Shown here: in pieces, positions 52,320 through 61,502 of the stretch | Numbering within the stretch: the stretch's first letter is position 1 | Layout: each line of letters opens with the position of its first letter | Assembly: GCF_004014805.1 (NCBI RefSeq) | Contig: NZ_ATDN01000020.1 | Coordinates: 1 to 64,000 of the forward strand | Source of the DNA: Mycolicibacterium elephantis DSM 44368 | GTDB taxonomy: Bacteria > Actinomycetota > Actinomycetes > Mycobacteriales > Mycobacteriaceae | Direction of reading: 5' to 3' | Length of the DNA: 64,000 nt | Translations under genes and position numbers: made by a program | Notes under the pieces: generated by a model | What the model was told of the DNA's origin: nothing | Database searches by the model: none | The model's input: the letters and a program-made list of their open reading frames with translations, nothing else

Positions 52320-53144
52320 TCAGGACCGGATGAACTCCAGCAGGTCGGCGTTGATGACGTCGTGGTGGGTGACGAACGCGCCGTGCGGATAACCCGGATA
52401 CGTCTTCAGGATGCCGTTCGGCAGCAGCTTCGCTGACAGCGGTCCGGAATTCTCGTACGGGACGATCTGATCGTCGTCGCCGTGCATCACCAGAACCGGG
52501 ATGGTGATCTTCTTCAGGTCCTCGGTGAAGTCCGTTTGCGAGAACGCGACGATGCCGTCGTAGTGTGCCTTCGCATCGCCCATCATGCCTTGGCGCCACC
52601 AGTTCTCGATGATGGCTTCCGACGGTTCCACTCCCGGACGGTTGAACCCGTAGAACGGTCCCGCGGCCAGCGAGCGATAGAACTCCGAGCGGTTGGCCGC
52701 CAGCTGCGCCTGCAGATCGTCGAACACGTCCTTGGGCAGGCCGCCGGGACTGGCGTCGGTCTTGACCATCAGCGGGGGAACGGAACTGATCAGCACCGCC
52801 TTGGCGGCACGCTGCTGACCATGGCGGGCGAGGTATCGCGTCACTTCGCCGCCGCCGGTCGAATGGCCGATGTGCACCGCGTCATGCAGGTCGAGGTGCT
52901 CGACGACGGCCGCGAGATCGTCGGCGTAGTGGTCCATATCGTGGCCGTCGGGGACCTGTGCCGAGCGGCCGTGCCCCCGTCGGTCGTGCGCGACGACGCG
53001 GTACCCGTGCTGCAGAAAGAACAGCATCTGGGTGTCCCAATCGTCTGCCGACAGCGGCCAACCGTGGCTGAACACGATCGGCTGGCCCGACCCCCAGTCT
53101 CTGAAGAAGATCTCGACGCCGTCGCTCGTGGTGATCGTGGGCAT
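52320..53144 (-). CDS. Alpha/beta hydrolase, non-heme chloroperoxidase-like
   Basis: A 274-residue alpha/beta hydrolase. The nucleophile is S95 in IGHSTGGG; the acid is in [11 protein letters not shown] and the histidine in [11 protein letters not shown]. Family members of this type are called cofactor-free haloperoxidases or arylesterases; perhydrolysis is a side activity. The oxyanion loop [12 protein letters not shown] is typical. It stands alone. Confidence 0.88.
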   Translation of the reverse strand: MPTITTSDGVEIFFRDWGSGQPIVFSHGWPLSADDWDTQMLFFLQHGYRVVAHDRRGHGRSAQVPDGHDMDHYADDLAAVVEHLDLHDAVHIGHSTGGGEVTRYLARHGQQRAAKAVLISSVPPLMVKTDASPGGLPKDVFDDLQAQLAANRSEFYRSLAAGPFYGFNRPGVEPSEAIIENWWRQGMMGDAKAHYDGIVAFSQTDFTEDLKKITIPVLVMHGDDDQIVPYENSGPLSAKLLPNGILKTYPGYPHGAFVTHHDVINADLLEFIRS

Positions 53145-53269
53145 GATGGCTCCTTTTCGTGGAACGTCAAGCTATGCGCACTCTGCCACGCCCGCACATC
53201 TTTCGCGCGAGTTCTCGTCGCGTTGACCAGGCGTGCGGCGGCGCGGGCGGCTTGACAGCTTCCGGGATG

Positions 53270-53284
53270 CCCGCCGAAGGCGGG
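53270..53284. terminator. Short GC hairpin downstream of SCP-x thiolase
   Basis: CCCGCC-GAA-GGCGGG forms a 6-bp GC stem about 80 bases past the thiolase stop (minus strand) and ahead of the hydrolase start. No T-run follows, so termination is only a suggestion. Confidence 0.35.
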
Positions 53285-53363
53285 TCGGTCACGATCCGTG
53301 CTCGTTGGCCGACCTACGCGGATTGCGCCGCGCGCGACTAGTTTCCGGCGAGCTGTGTCGTCA

Positions 53364-54509
53364 TCACCGCGTCAGGATCGTCGCGGCGGCGGTGCCGGGA
53401 GCGCCGTAGAGCTGGGCGAAGCCGACTCTCGGTTCGCCGGGCACCTGCCGATCACCGGCCTCGCCGCGCAGCTGACGCACCAGCTCGTGGATCTGACGCA
53501 GCCCCGACGCGCCGATCGGTTCACCGTTGGCGATCAGGCCGCCGTCGGTGTTGATCGGCAGCGACCCGGTGATCTCGGTGGCCCCGTCGGCGAGCAGCTT
53601 CTCCTGGTCCCCGTCGGCGCAGAAGCCGCACTCGGCCATGTGGATGATCTCGGCACCGGCGTCGGTGTCCTGCAACTGGATGACGTCGACGTCGTGCGGT
53701 GAGATTCCCGCCTTTTCGAACGCGGCCCGCGCGGCGTACACGGTGGGCGCGACGTCCTCCTCGACGGGCGCGAACGTCGTGTTCACCTCGTAGGCACCGT
53801 ATTTGCGGGTGCGGACCTCGACCGCCCGCAGATAGACCGGCTTGTCGGTGTAGCGGTGGGCGATGTCGGCACGGCACATCACCACCGCGGCCGCGCCCTC
53901 GTCGGGCGCGCAGAACATGTACTGCGTGAGCGGATAGTTCAGCATCGTGGAGTTGAGGATCTGGTCCTCGGGGATGGGCTTGCGGCGAAACGCGTTGGGA
54001 TTCAGCGCGCCGTTGCGGAAGTTCTTGGCCGCCACCTTGGCCAGCGTCTGCTGGGAGATCCCGTGCTCGTGCAGGTAGCGGTTGGCCTTCATCCCGAAGA
54101 ACTGCGTGGTGAGGTACTGGCCGTTCTCGGCGTACCACCGCGGCATGCCGACCAGGGCGGGGTCTTCGGTGAAGGCGCCGCGCGGATGCTTGTCCAGCCC
54201 GATCGCGATGCCGATGTCGTAGTCGCCCAGCCGGATCCCGTCGGCACACGCCTTGGCGGCGCTGGCCGCGGTCGCGCAGGCATTGAACACGTTGGTGAAG
54301 GGGATACCGGACAATCCGACCATGCCGACGATCGCGTCCGGGTTGGCGACCGTCCAGCTGCCTCCGGTGGCGAATTGGATGTCGTTCCACTCCACGCCGG
54401 CGTCGGCGACCGCGGCGAAGATCGCGTCGACACCCATCTCCATCGCGGACTTGCCCTCGAAACGGCCGAAGGGATGCAGTCCGACCCCGATGATCGCCAC
54501 GTCGTGCAT
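53364..54509 (-). CDS. SCP-x/Ltp-type thiolase-like protein
   Basis: A 381-residue thiolase-fold protein of the lipid-transfer/SCP-x group (mycobacterial Ltp family). The candidate nucleophile is C78 in NVFNACATAASAA; GLRQIHELVRQLRGEAGDRQ and QLYGAPGTAAATI close the C-terminal half. These proteins cleave 3-ketoacyl-CoAs, or side chains by retro-aldol reaction when paired with a DUF35 protein. No DUF35 partner is seen here. GAGGATC precedes the ATG. The ACTGTAA operator lies 38 bases upstream, shared with the molybdopterin enzyme. Confidence 0.84.
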   Translation of the reverse strand: MHDVAIIGVGLHPFGRFEGKSAMEMGVDAIFAAVADAGVEWNDIQFATGGSWTVANPDAIVGMVGLSGIPFTNVFNACATAASAAKACADGIRLGDYDIGIAIGLDKHPRGAFTEDPALVGMPRWYAENGQYLTTQFFGMKANRYLHEHGISQQTLAKVAAKNFRNGALNPNAFRRKPIPEDQILNSTMLNYPLTQYMFCAPDEGAAAVVMCRADIAHRYTDKPVYLRAVEVRTRKYGAYEVNTTFAPVEEDVAPTVYAARAAFEKAGISPHDVDVIQLQDTDAGAEIIHMAECGFCADGDQEKLLADGATEITGSLPINTDGGLIANGEPIGASGLRQIHELVRQLRGEAGDRQVPGEPRVGFAQLYGAPGTAAATILTR

Positions 54510-54546
54510 GCCTGATCCTCTCTGGTCAACGCCGATCCGACGTGTA

Positions 54547-54563
54547 ACTGTAACTCTTACAGT
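54547..54563. promoter_or_regulatory. ACTGTAA operator, exact copy
   Basis: ACTGTAA-CTC-TTACAGT in the 66-base divergent gap between the SCP-x thiolase (38 bases away) and the molybdopterin oxidoreductase (12 bases away). It must overlap the promoters or start region of both, as expected for a repressor site. Confidence 0.85.
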
Positions 54564-54575
54564 ATCGTAATCGGC

Positions 54576-56759
54576 GTGGCATCCGTCATCGAGAACAGGC
54601 CGACGTTCTGCCGGATCTGCGAGCCGCTGTGCGGAATGATCGCCACGGTCGAGGACGGTCGCCTGGTGGCGCTGCGGCCCGACAAGGAACACCCGCTGTC
54701 ATCGGGATTCGCCTGCCAGAAGGGCATCGCGTTCGCCGAGGTCGTCAACGATCCGGATCGGGTGCGGCGGCCGCTGCGTCGCGGGCCGGCCGGCTTCGAA
54801 GAGGTGACGTGGAACGAGGCGATGGCCGACATCGCGGGCAGGCTCTCGGCGATCCTGCGCCGCCACGGTTCCGGCGCGGTCGGCTGGTACATGGGCAATC
54901 CCGGCGCGTTCAGCTACGCGCACACCTTCGCCGCGCTGTTGTTCACGAAGGGGCTCGGCCGGCACAGCCACTACTTCACCGCGTCGTCGCAGGACACCAA
55001 CAGCAGGCTCATCGCGAGCCAGTTGCTCTACGGGGTGCCGACGTCGGTGCCGATCCCGGACCTCACACGCACCGATCTCTTGGTCATGATGGGCACCAAC
55101 CCGGTGGTGTCACACGGAAGCTTTCTCACCGCGCCGCGGATCAAGGACCGCATGAACGACATCGTCAAGCGCGGTGGGCGGGTGCTGATCATCGACCCGC
55201 GGCGCAGCGAGACCGCGGTGGCGTTCGAATGGCTGGGCATTGTGCCGGACACCGACTCGCTGCTGCTGCTTTCGCTGCTGCACGTCATGTTCGCCGACGG
55301 CTTGGTCGACATCGCCGCGGTGAAACGGAAGGCCGACGGCGTGGATTGGCTGCGGTCGCTGTGCCTGCCCTTCACCCCGGAGTCGACGTCGGCGCAGACC
55401 GGGATCGACGCCGACAGCGTGCGCGCGTTGGCGCACGACCTGGTGACCACCCCGCGGGCGGCGGTGTACGGCCGCCTCGGTACCTGCGTGGGCACCCACG
55501 GCACACTGACCACGTACCTGATCGACGCGGTGAACCTGGTGGCCGGCAATCTCGATGCGCCCGGCGGCTCGGTGTTCAGCTCGATGCACACGGTCGGCCA
55601 GAAATGGCAGAACGTCGCGATGGGAGCGGTCATGCGTCGGTCCTATCGGCGCAAGCGCTCGCGGATCAGCGGTACGCCGAGCGCGATCGGTTCGGAGCCC
55701 GCCGCACTGATGGCCAAGGAGATCACCACACCGGGCGACCGCAGGATCCGTGGCATGTTCGTCTCGGCAGGCAATCCCATGCTGTCGGTGCCCAACGGGG
55801 AGGAACTCGAGGCGGCGTTCGGCGAACTGGAGCTTTCTGTCGCGCTGGACTTCTACGTCACCGAGACCAGCGCCCAATGCGACTACATCCTGCCCGTCAC
55901 GACGATGTACGAACGCGACGACTTCCCCTACACCTTCCAGGGTTTTCAGGCCACGCCGTTTCGGCAGGCGACTGAAGCCGTGCTCGCCCCGGTGGGCGAG
56001 GCGCGCGAGGAGTGGGCCATCGTCGCGGACCTCGCCGAACGGTTGGCCCGCTGGGTGCCTGCCTTCGCGGGGTTTGCGGCCGTGCGAAAGGTGCTGCGAC
56101 TGTTCGGTGTTGACGCCTCACCACGGCTCATGATGGATGCCCTGGTGCGGATGTCGGAGGGCGGCGACAGGTTCGGGCTGCGCCGTGGCGGACTGAACCT
56201 GCGGCGGCTGGAGAAGGAGCATCCGCACGGCGTCGTGGTCGCGCCGCATGTCCGCACGGGCGTGTTGCGCCAAGCGGTCGGCTACCTGTCGCGCCGGGTT
56301 CGGCTGGCGCACCAGGGAATTGCCGACGAGGTCGCCAAGCTGTCTCGGCGCGCGGTGCCCGACGGCTACCCGCTGCGGATGGTCGGGCTGCGCGAGCCGC
56401 GCTCGGAGAACTCGTGGATGCACAACTCGCCGCTGCTGATGCGGGGTGAACGACGCCAGCACGCGCTGATGCATGTCGATGACGCGGCCGAACGCGACAT
56501 CGCCGACGGCGACGAAGTGCGGATCACGTCGCCGTTCGGCACCATCACCGTGCCGGTGGCGACGACGAAGGATCTGCTGCCTGGCGTCGTCGCGGTGCCA
56601 CACGGCTGGGGGCACAAGGGAACCGGGGGTTGGCGGCTGGCCAACCGCGCCGGCGGCGCGAACGTCAACCAGCTGACGTCCAGCGACCCCGACGATGTGG
56701 AGGCGCTGTCGGGCATGGCGTGGTTGACCGGGGTGCCCATCCGTGTGGAGCACCCCTAG
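54576..56759 (+). CDS. Molybdopterin-dependent oxidoreductase (DMSO reductase family)
   Basis: A 727-residue catalytic subunit. The N-terminal [4Fe-4S] ligands are C12, C15, C19 and C47 (FCRICEPLCG, FACQKG). MGTNPVVSHGS and the C-terminal LMRGERRQHALMHVDD and VPHGWGHKGTGGW are molybdopterin contacts. No cysteine or selenocysteine is seen at the expected molybdenum ligand, where YFTASSQDTNS suggests serine. No electron-transfer or membrane subunit is adjacent. It resembles the mycobacterial Rv0197 type, with unknown substrate. GTG 54576 lies only 12 bases after the operator, so the transcript is probably leaderless or has a very short leader. Confidence 0.83.
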   Translation: MASVIENRPTFCRICEPLCGMIATVEDGRLVALRPDKEHPLSSGFACQKGIAFAEVVNDPDRVRRPLRRGPAGFEEVTWNEAMADIAGRLSAILRRHGSGAVGWYMGNPGAFSYAHTFAALLFTKGLGRHSHYFTASSQDTNSRLIASQLLYGVPTSVPIPDLTRTDLLVMMGTNPVVSHGSFLTAPRIKDRMNDIVKRGGRVLIIDPRRSETAVAFEWLGIVPDTDSLLLLSLLHVMFADGLVDIAAVKRKADGVDWLRSLCLPFTPESTSAQTGIDADSVRALAHDLVTTPRAAVYGRLGTCVGTHGTLTTYLIDAVNLVAGNLDAPGGSVFSSMHTVGQKWQNVAMGAVMRRSYRRKRSRISGTPSAIGSEPAALMAKEITTPGDRRIRGMFVSAGNPMLSVPNGEELEAAFGELELSVALDFYVTETSAQCDYILPVTTMYERDDFPYTFQGFQATPFRQATEAVLAPVGEAREEWAIVADLAERLARWVPAFAGFAAVRKVLRLFGVDASPRLMMDALVRMSEGGDRFGLRRGGLNLRRLEKEHPHGVVVAPHVRTGVLRQAVGYLSRRVRLAHQGIADEVAKLSRRAVPDGYPLRMVGLREPRSENSWMHNSPLLMRGERRQHALMHVDDAAERDIADGDEVRITSPFGTITVPVATTKDLLPGVVAVPHGWGHKGTGGWRLANRAGGANVNQLTSSDPDDVEALSGMAWLTGVPIRVEHP

Positions 56760-56776
56760 CGCAGTCTGCGTTTGCA

Positions 56777-56834
56777 CGAGCGTGCGTGTCTGAGGGCGAC
56801 ACGCCGAGGAAGCCCGCGATTTCACGCACGCTCG
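56777..56834. repeat. Intergenic stem-loop repeat B, copy 2
   Basis: A 12-bp perfect stem, CGAGCGTGCGTG (56777-56788) with CACGCACGCTCG (56823-56834), encloses GAGGGCGACACGCCGA. It lies between the molybdopterin enzyme stop and the convergent pseudogene and would serve as a bidirectional terminator. Confidence 0.8.
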
Positions 56835-56847
56835 CGGCGGCTGGATG

Positions 56848-58331
56848 TCACTTGCCGTCAGTAACGGCAAGCACGCGTTGCTCGAACAGATCGGCGCCGC
56901 GAGCCGCTCCGCCGGTCGCTGCGAAGCCTTCTGCGACGCGTTTGGCACCCTCGGTCATGGTCAGCGCTTCATGAAGCTTCGCGCGCAAGCGGGATACGGA
57001 CAACTTCTTGGCCGGTAGGCGCGTGCCACAGCGTGCGACTTCCACTCGCCGGGCGACCTCGAACTGATCGCGCCCATACGGCACTACACACACCGGCGTC
57101 GATGTCGTGGCGCTGAGGGAGGCGGCGAATTGAGAAAGCACTTCGTCACTGGGCGGGTCTATCCAGTGCGCATCCTCGAGAACGAATACGGTGCGCGTCG
57201 GTCGGACCAGCACCGCCTGCGCCATCACCTCGGCCAGCCGCCTGCGCCTGCCGTCAATGCTGACAGGAAGCGGCTCCGCACCCGTTTCGGCGATCCCATC
57301 ACCTCGAACAACATCTGAGCATCAAGCGACTGCGCCGACAGCAATCCCTTGTACTGCGCTGCGGTGCGTTCCCGGGCGTCTGCACCGCTGAGGCCGTCGA
57401 CCCGGAACATTGCGCGCAATATCCGTGAGAGTGCGCCGAAGGCAAGCGTTGTGGTGTGCGCCTCGCACCGGGCGATCACAACATCGGCACCCTCACTGGC
57501 GGCCAGCGCGGTGAACTCCGCGACGAGCCGGCTCTTGCCGAGACCCGGATCGCCGACGATCGCAACGCTACTGCCATTCTGGGCGTCGAAAACGGTCCGC
57601 AGCCAATTCATCTCGGCATCGCGACCTAGCATCACGCCTTCGTTGCGACCGACGACCTTCTTGTCAGGCTCCACCGCCAGGAGGCGCCGCGCCTTCACCG
57701 GACCGGTGTCACCCTTGGCCACCACCTCCTCGACGGGACCTAGATCGGCGACATCTTCGACGAGCGCAGCGGTGGCGTGCGAGCACAGCACTCCGCTCGG
57801 AGGCGCGGCGGCTTCCATACGTTGTGCCAGGCCGACCGGATGGCCGATGGCGGTGTATCTGCCCGGGCCCGCCCCGATCTCTCCCGCGATCACCTCACCC
57901 GAATTCAGGCCGACACGAAGCTGCAAATCGAGCCCGTCAGTTCGGCGGACTTCCTCGGCCAAGCCCTTGGTGACGGCCTGTATCTCCAAAGCGGCGATGC
58001 AGGCGCGCAGCGCGTGATCCTCGAGCGCGAGCGGGGCGCCGAAGAGGGCCATCAAGCCGTCGCCGGTGAACTTGTCGACTGTGCCCTGGTAACGCTGGAC
58101 CACTGCGGCGGCCCGATTGAACAACTCGTTCATGAGTTCTCGGAGTCATTCGGGGTCGAGGGCCGATGCGAGCTTCATCGACTCGACAACGTCAGTGAAC
58201 AAAACGGTGACTTGTTTGCGTTCCCCGGCCTCGGCCGGCGCCGACACCCGTGCACCGCATTCATCGCAGAAACGAGCTTTGATTCTCAGCTCGTTCCCGC
58301 ATGTCCCAGAGCGATCGGCGACCTCGGTCAC
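56848..58331 (-). pseudogene. Broken adenylate cyclase/AAA regulator with a glycosyltransferase-like tail
   Basis: The minus strand encodes pieces of a class III cyclase-ATPase protein. First is a zinc-ribbon start (FCDECGARV) and VTVLFTDVVESM up to 58146. There an in-frame TGA interrupts DPE-LRELMNELFNRAAAVV where the family has arginine, consistent with CGA changed to TGA. The cyclase (VDKFTGDGLMALFGAP) and P-loop (GDPGLGKSRL) parts continue to about 57300, where a one-base shift moves the frame. The Walker B-like FVLEDAHWIDPPSDE then reads into PVCVVPYGRDQFEVARRVEV, which resembles the C-terminal end of macrolide-type glycosyltransferases, not a cyclase. The gene is therefore dead and probably fused by deletion. 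Confidence 0.8.
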
Positions 58332-58636
58332 CGGACGATCATGGCCCGTTTCTCCTCCCCTCAGAGATCACCATGATCACTCAAGACGAGGTGTTGCGTC
58401 GGGTTTTTCGAGATTGATCTTGCCAGGTCAGCGGTGTATCGAGGGCATGGTGCCCGATTTCTGCGGCAGGGCTGTGATCGATCGAAAATCGCGACCACCC
58501 GGCAGAAATCGAGGCACAAGCAGTCCGCCACGCTGAAACGTGACAGCCGCAAACGCCCGCGGCGATCGAACGTGCGCATTGTCTGCCTGACTCGCGGCGT
58601 GTCGGCCTCAAACACGCACGTTCGCGCAGATGGGGG
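58332..58636. other. Intergenic region between pseudogene and CoA transferase
   Basis: About 305 bases upstream of the pseudogene and downstream of the CaiB gene. It contains repeat B copy 3 (listed separately). The rest, 58360-58560, has no coding signal on either strand that I can support and may be debris from the pseudogene's promoter. Confidence 0.5.
58567..58624. repeat. Intergenic stem-loop repeat B, copy 3 (reverse)
   Basis: Inverted relative to copies 1 and 2. Arms CGAACGTGCG (58567-58576) and CGCACGTTCG (58615-58624) enclose CGGCGTGTCGGCC, the reverse of the conserved CGACACGCCG core. It ends 12 bases from the CaiB stop and is probably its terminator. Confidence 0.8.
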
Positions 58637-59863
58637 TTAGGCGATGGCGCCCTTTTCCTTCAGCGCCTCGATGCGGTCCCAGTCCATGCCGATATCCATC
58701 AGCACCAGCTCGGTGTGCTCGCTGGCCTGGGGAGCGCGCGTCGTCTCCAGCGGCTCGTGGTTGAACTGCACCGGGCCGCGGACGACCTTGAACGGCTTGC
58801 CGCCGTCGGCCGGCTCGACCTCGACGATCATGTCGTTGGCGAGCGCCTGATCGTCGGTGGCGAGGTCGAGGAAGCTCTGGAACGGCGCCCACTGGCCCTT
58901 CATGGTCTTCAGGCGCTGACGCCAGTACTCGAAGGGCTTGCTGCGGATCTTCTCCCGAATCAATTCCGCTGCGGCCTCGGCGTTTTCGATCAGCGGCATG
59001 ACGTCGTTGAAGCGGGGATCGTCGGCGAGGTCCGGCAATTCGAGGTGTTCGAACGCATCGCGGATGTAGCCGGTCGGGCTGACGATGCACAGGTTGATCG
59101 TGCCGCCGTCGGAGGTCAGGTAGTTGGCCATGAACGGGTTCACGCTCGGACCTGTCGCATCCGGCATCAGCGAGCGCATGGTCTCGCCGGTCTCCATGCC
59201 CTGCGTCACGCTGGCCCCGCCCGCCCACCAGGCGGTGCTCAGCAGTGAGACGTCGAGTTCGACGGCCTCACCCGTGCGCAGTCGGTGAAACAGTGCGGCC
59301 GAGATCCCGCCGACGATGTTCATGCCGCCGATCGAGTCGCCGAAGGCCGGAATGCCCTGCGACAACGCACCGCCGAGCTCCTCGGGCGTCAGGGCGTGCC
59401 CGACCCCGCTGCGCGTCCAGAACGCGGTGCCGTCGAACCCGCCGACGTCGCGTTCGGGTCCCTTGTCCCCGTATGCGCTGCCACGCGCGTAGATGATGTC
59501 CGGGTTCGCCGCGCGAATGTGCTCGACATCGAACTTGTTCTTCTGCCGTTGCGCAGGAAGGTAATTGGTGAGGAAGACGTCGGAGGTTTTGGCGATCTCG
59601 TAGAGCACCTCCTGACCCTCGGGCGTCGACACGTCGATCCCGACGCTGCGCTTTCCGCGGTTGGGGTGCTCGATCAGGGGATGGCGGTCGGGATCGAGTT
59701 GGAAACCGCCCATGTTGATGAATCCGCGCTGGGTGTCGCCGCGGACCGGGTGCTCGACCTTGATGACGTCGGCGCCCCAGTCGGCGAGGATCGCCCCCGC
59801 CGCCGGAACGAACGTGAACTGTGCGACCTCGAGGACGCGCACGCCCTCCATGACCTTGACCAA
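58637..59863 (-). CDS. CaiB/BaiF family CoA transferase
   Basis: A 408-residue class III CoA transferase that moves CoA between carboxylic acids by an aspartyl thioester. The N-terminal LEVAQFTFVPAAGAILADWG, the CoA-contact GFINMGGF, and the YARGSAYGDKGPERDVGGFD region with the candidate catalytic aspartate are visible. It starts at TTG 59863 with GAGGAG six bases upstream; an ATG four codons in is an alternative. It is divergent from the aldehyde dehydrogenase and shares its ACTGTAA operator. It could activate the acid made by that dehydrogenase. Confidence 0.88.
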   Translation of the reverse strand: MVKVMEGVRVLEVAQFTFVPAAGAILADWGADVIKVEHPVRGDTQRGFINMGGFQLDPDRHPLIEHPNRGKRSVGIDVSTPEGQEVLYEIAKTSDVFLTNYLPAQRQKNKFDVEHIRAANPDIIYARGSAYGDKGPERDVGGFDGTAFWTRSGVGHALTPEELGGALSQGIPAFGDSIGGMNIVGGISAALFHRLRTGEAVELDVSLLSTAWWAGGASVTQGMETGETMRSLMPDATGPSVNPFMANYLTSDGGTINLCIVSPTGYIRDAFEHLELPDLADDPRFNDVMPLIENAEAAAELIREKIRSKPFEYWRQRLKTMKGQWAPFQSFLDLATDDQALANDMIVEVEPADGGKPFKVVRGPVQFNHEPLETTRAPQASEHTELVLMDIGMDWDRIEALKEKGAIA

Positions 59864-59902
59864 ATCGGCTCCTCGTACTGACGTCCGCTGTTGAATAAAC
59901 CT

Positions 59903-59919
59903 ACTGTAAGCATTACAGT
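59903..59919. promoter_or_regulatory. ACTGTAA operator, exact copy
   Basis: ACTGTAA-GCA-TTACAGT in the 91-base divergent gap, 39 bases from the CaiB start and 35 from the aldehyde dehydrogenase start. The flanks CT and TAG extend the symmetry. Confidence 0.88.
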
Positions 59920-59954
59920 TAGTCGTCCCGCAAAAGTGATTCTACTGAGGTGCC

Positions 59955-61502
59955 GTGAGCGACGTCGACGAACGGATCGAGACCATCATCGACGTCGGCG
60001 AGCGCGCGGCGCGACGGGCCGAGCCGCGGATGCTCATCGACGGACAGCTCGTGTCGTCCGCATCGCACTTCGACAACTTCAGCCCGGCCACCGGCCGACT
60101 GTTGGGGAGCACGGCTGCCGCCGACGCCGAAGACATGGACCGCGCGATCGTTGCCGCCCGTCGCGCCTTCGACGAAACAGACTGGGCCACCAACCGGCGG
60201 CTGCGTGCGCGGTGCCTCGATCAGCTGCAGTCAGCGATCGAAGCCGACCAGGAGGAGCTGCGCGAAGAGCTGATCGCCGAGGTCGGTTGCCCGGTGATGA
60301 CAACGCAGTCCGCGCAACTCGACTGGCCGCTGGCGGACGCCCTGCGTTATCCCGCCCGGCTGATGCTCGACTTTGAATGGGAGCGCACCCTCGAGGGCGG
60401 TGGCCTGTTCGGTGAGCGCAATGTGCGCACCGTGATCAAGGAGCCGGTCGGCGTCGTCGCCGCGATCACGCCGTCCAACTTCCCGATCGAGGTGATCCTC
60501 AACAAGCTCGGACCCGCGTTGGCGACCGGAAACACCGTCGTGCTCAAGCCCGATCCGAACACGCCGTGGAACGCCACCCGGCTGGGCCGGCTCATCGCCG
60601 AGCACACCGACATCCCGCCCGGTGTCGTCAACGTGGTGCCCACACCGTCCAACGACGTCGCCGGACTGCTCGGCACCGATCCTCGCGTCGACATGATCTC
60701 GTTCACCGGCTCCACCGGGGTCGGCAAGCTGCTCATGCGGCAGGGCGCTGACACCATGAAGCGGATGTTCCTGGAACTCGGTGGCAAATCCGTGTCGATC
60801 GTGCTCGACGACGCCCCGGCGGCCGCGATCGTCGGATCGGCGATCGGGGTGTGTGTGCACGCCGGGCAGGCGTGTGCGGCCACGACGCGCATGCTGGTGC
60901 ACCGGTCGCGCTACGACGACGCCGTCGCGAGCATCACCGCGGCCTATCAGGCGGTGCCCGTTGGGGATCCGGTCAGCTCCGATACGTTGGTGGGCCCGGT
61001 GATCAGCGGCGCGCAGAAGAAGCGGGTGCTCGACGCGATCGAGCAGGCCCGCTCCGACGGTGCCGAAATCACCACGGGCGGTGGGCTTGTGGCGAATCTG
61101 CCCGAGTATCTGGCGGGCGGCCACTACGTGGCGCCCACGGTGATCGTCGGTGTCGGCAACGACGCGGCGATCGCACAGCGGGAGGTGTTCGGCCCGGTGC
61201 TGGTGGTGCTGCCGTTCGACGACGACGAGGAGGCGGTGCGGATCGCCAACGACAGCGCTTACGGGCTGGCCGGTGCGGTTTCGTCGCGCTCTTTGGAGCG
61301 CGGAATGGCGATCGCCCGTCGCATCCGTACCGGTTCGTTCGGCGTCAACGGCGGCATGTTCTACGGAGCGGATGCACCGTTCGGCGGCTTCAAGAACAGC
61401 GGTGTCGGCAGGCAGTGCGGCGTCGAGGGTTTCGAGCAATACCTCGAGCCGAAGACGGTGGCCCACCGCACGCCGAAGACGAGCGCTACGCCGCCGCGAT
61501 GA
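59955..61502 (+). CDS. Aldehyde dehydrogenase
   Basis: A 515-residue NAD(P)-dependent aldehyde dehydrogenase. N175 (TPSNFP), the general base E274 (LELGGKS) and the nucleophile C307 (GQACAATTR) are all present, as is EVFGPVLVV. It should convert an aldehyde, perhaps from P450 and alcohol dehydrogenase action, to the acid. The C-terminus (TSATPPR) overlaps the convergent TetR stop by 17 bases. GTG start with GAGGTGCC upstream. Confidence 0.9.
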   Translation: MSDVDERIETIIDVGERAARRAEPRMLIDGQLVSSASHFDNFSPATGRLLGSTAAADAEDMDRAIVAARRAFDETDWATNRRLRARCLDQLQSAIEADQEELREELIAEVGCPVMTTQSAQLDWPLADALRYPARLMLDFEWERTLEGGGLFGERNVRTVIKEPVGVVAAITPSNFPIEVILNKLGPALATGNTVVLKPDPNTPWNATRLGRLIAEHTDIPPGVVNVVPTPSNDVAGLLGTDPRVDMISFTGSTGVGKLLMRQGADTMKRMFLELGGKSVSIVLDDAPAAAIVGSAIGVCVHAGQACAATTRMLVHRSRYDDAVASITAAYQAVPVGDPVSSDTLVGPVISGAQKKRVLDAIEQARSDGAEITTGGGLVANLPEYLAGGHYVAPTVIVGVGNDAAIAQREVFGPVLVVLPFDDDEEAVRIANDSAYGLAGAVSSRSLERGMAIARRIRTGSFGVNGGMFYGADAPFGGFKNSGVGRQCGVEGFEQYLEPKTVAHRTPKTSATPPR

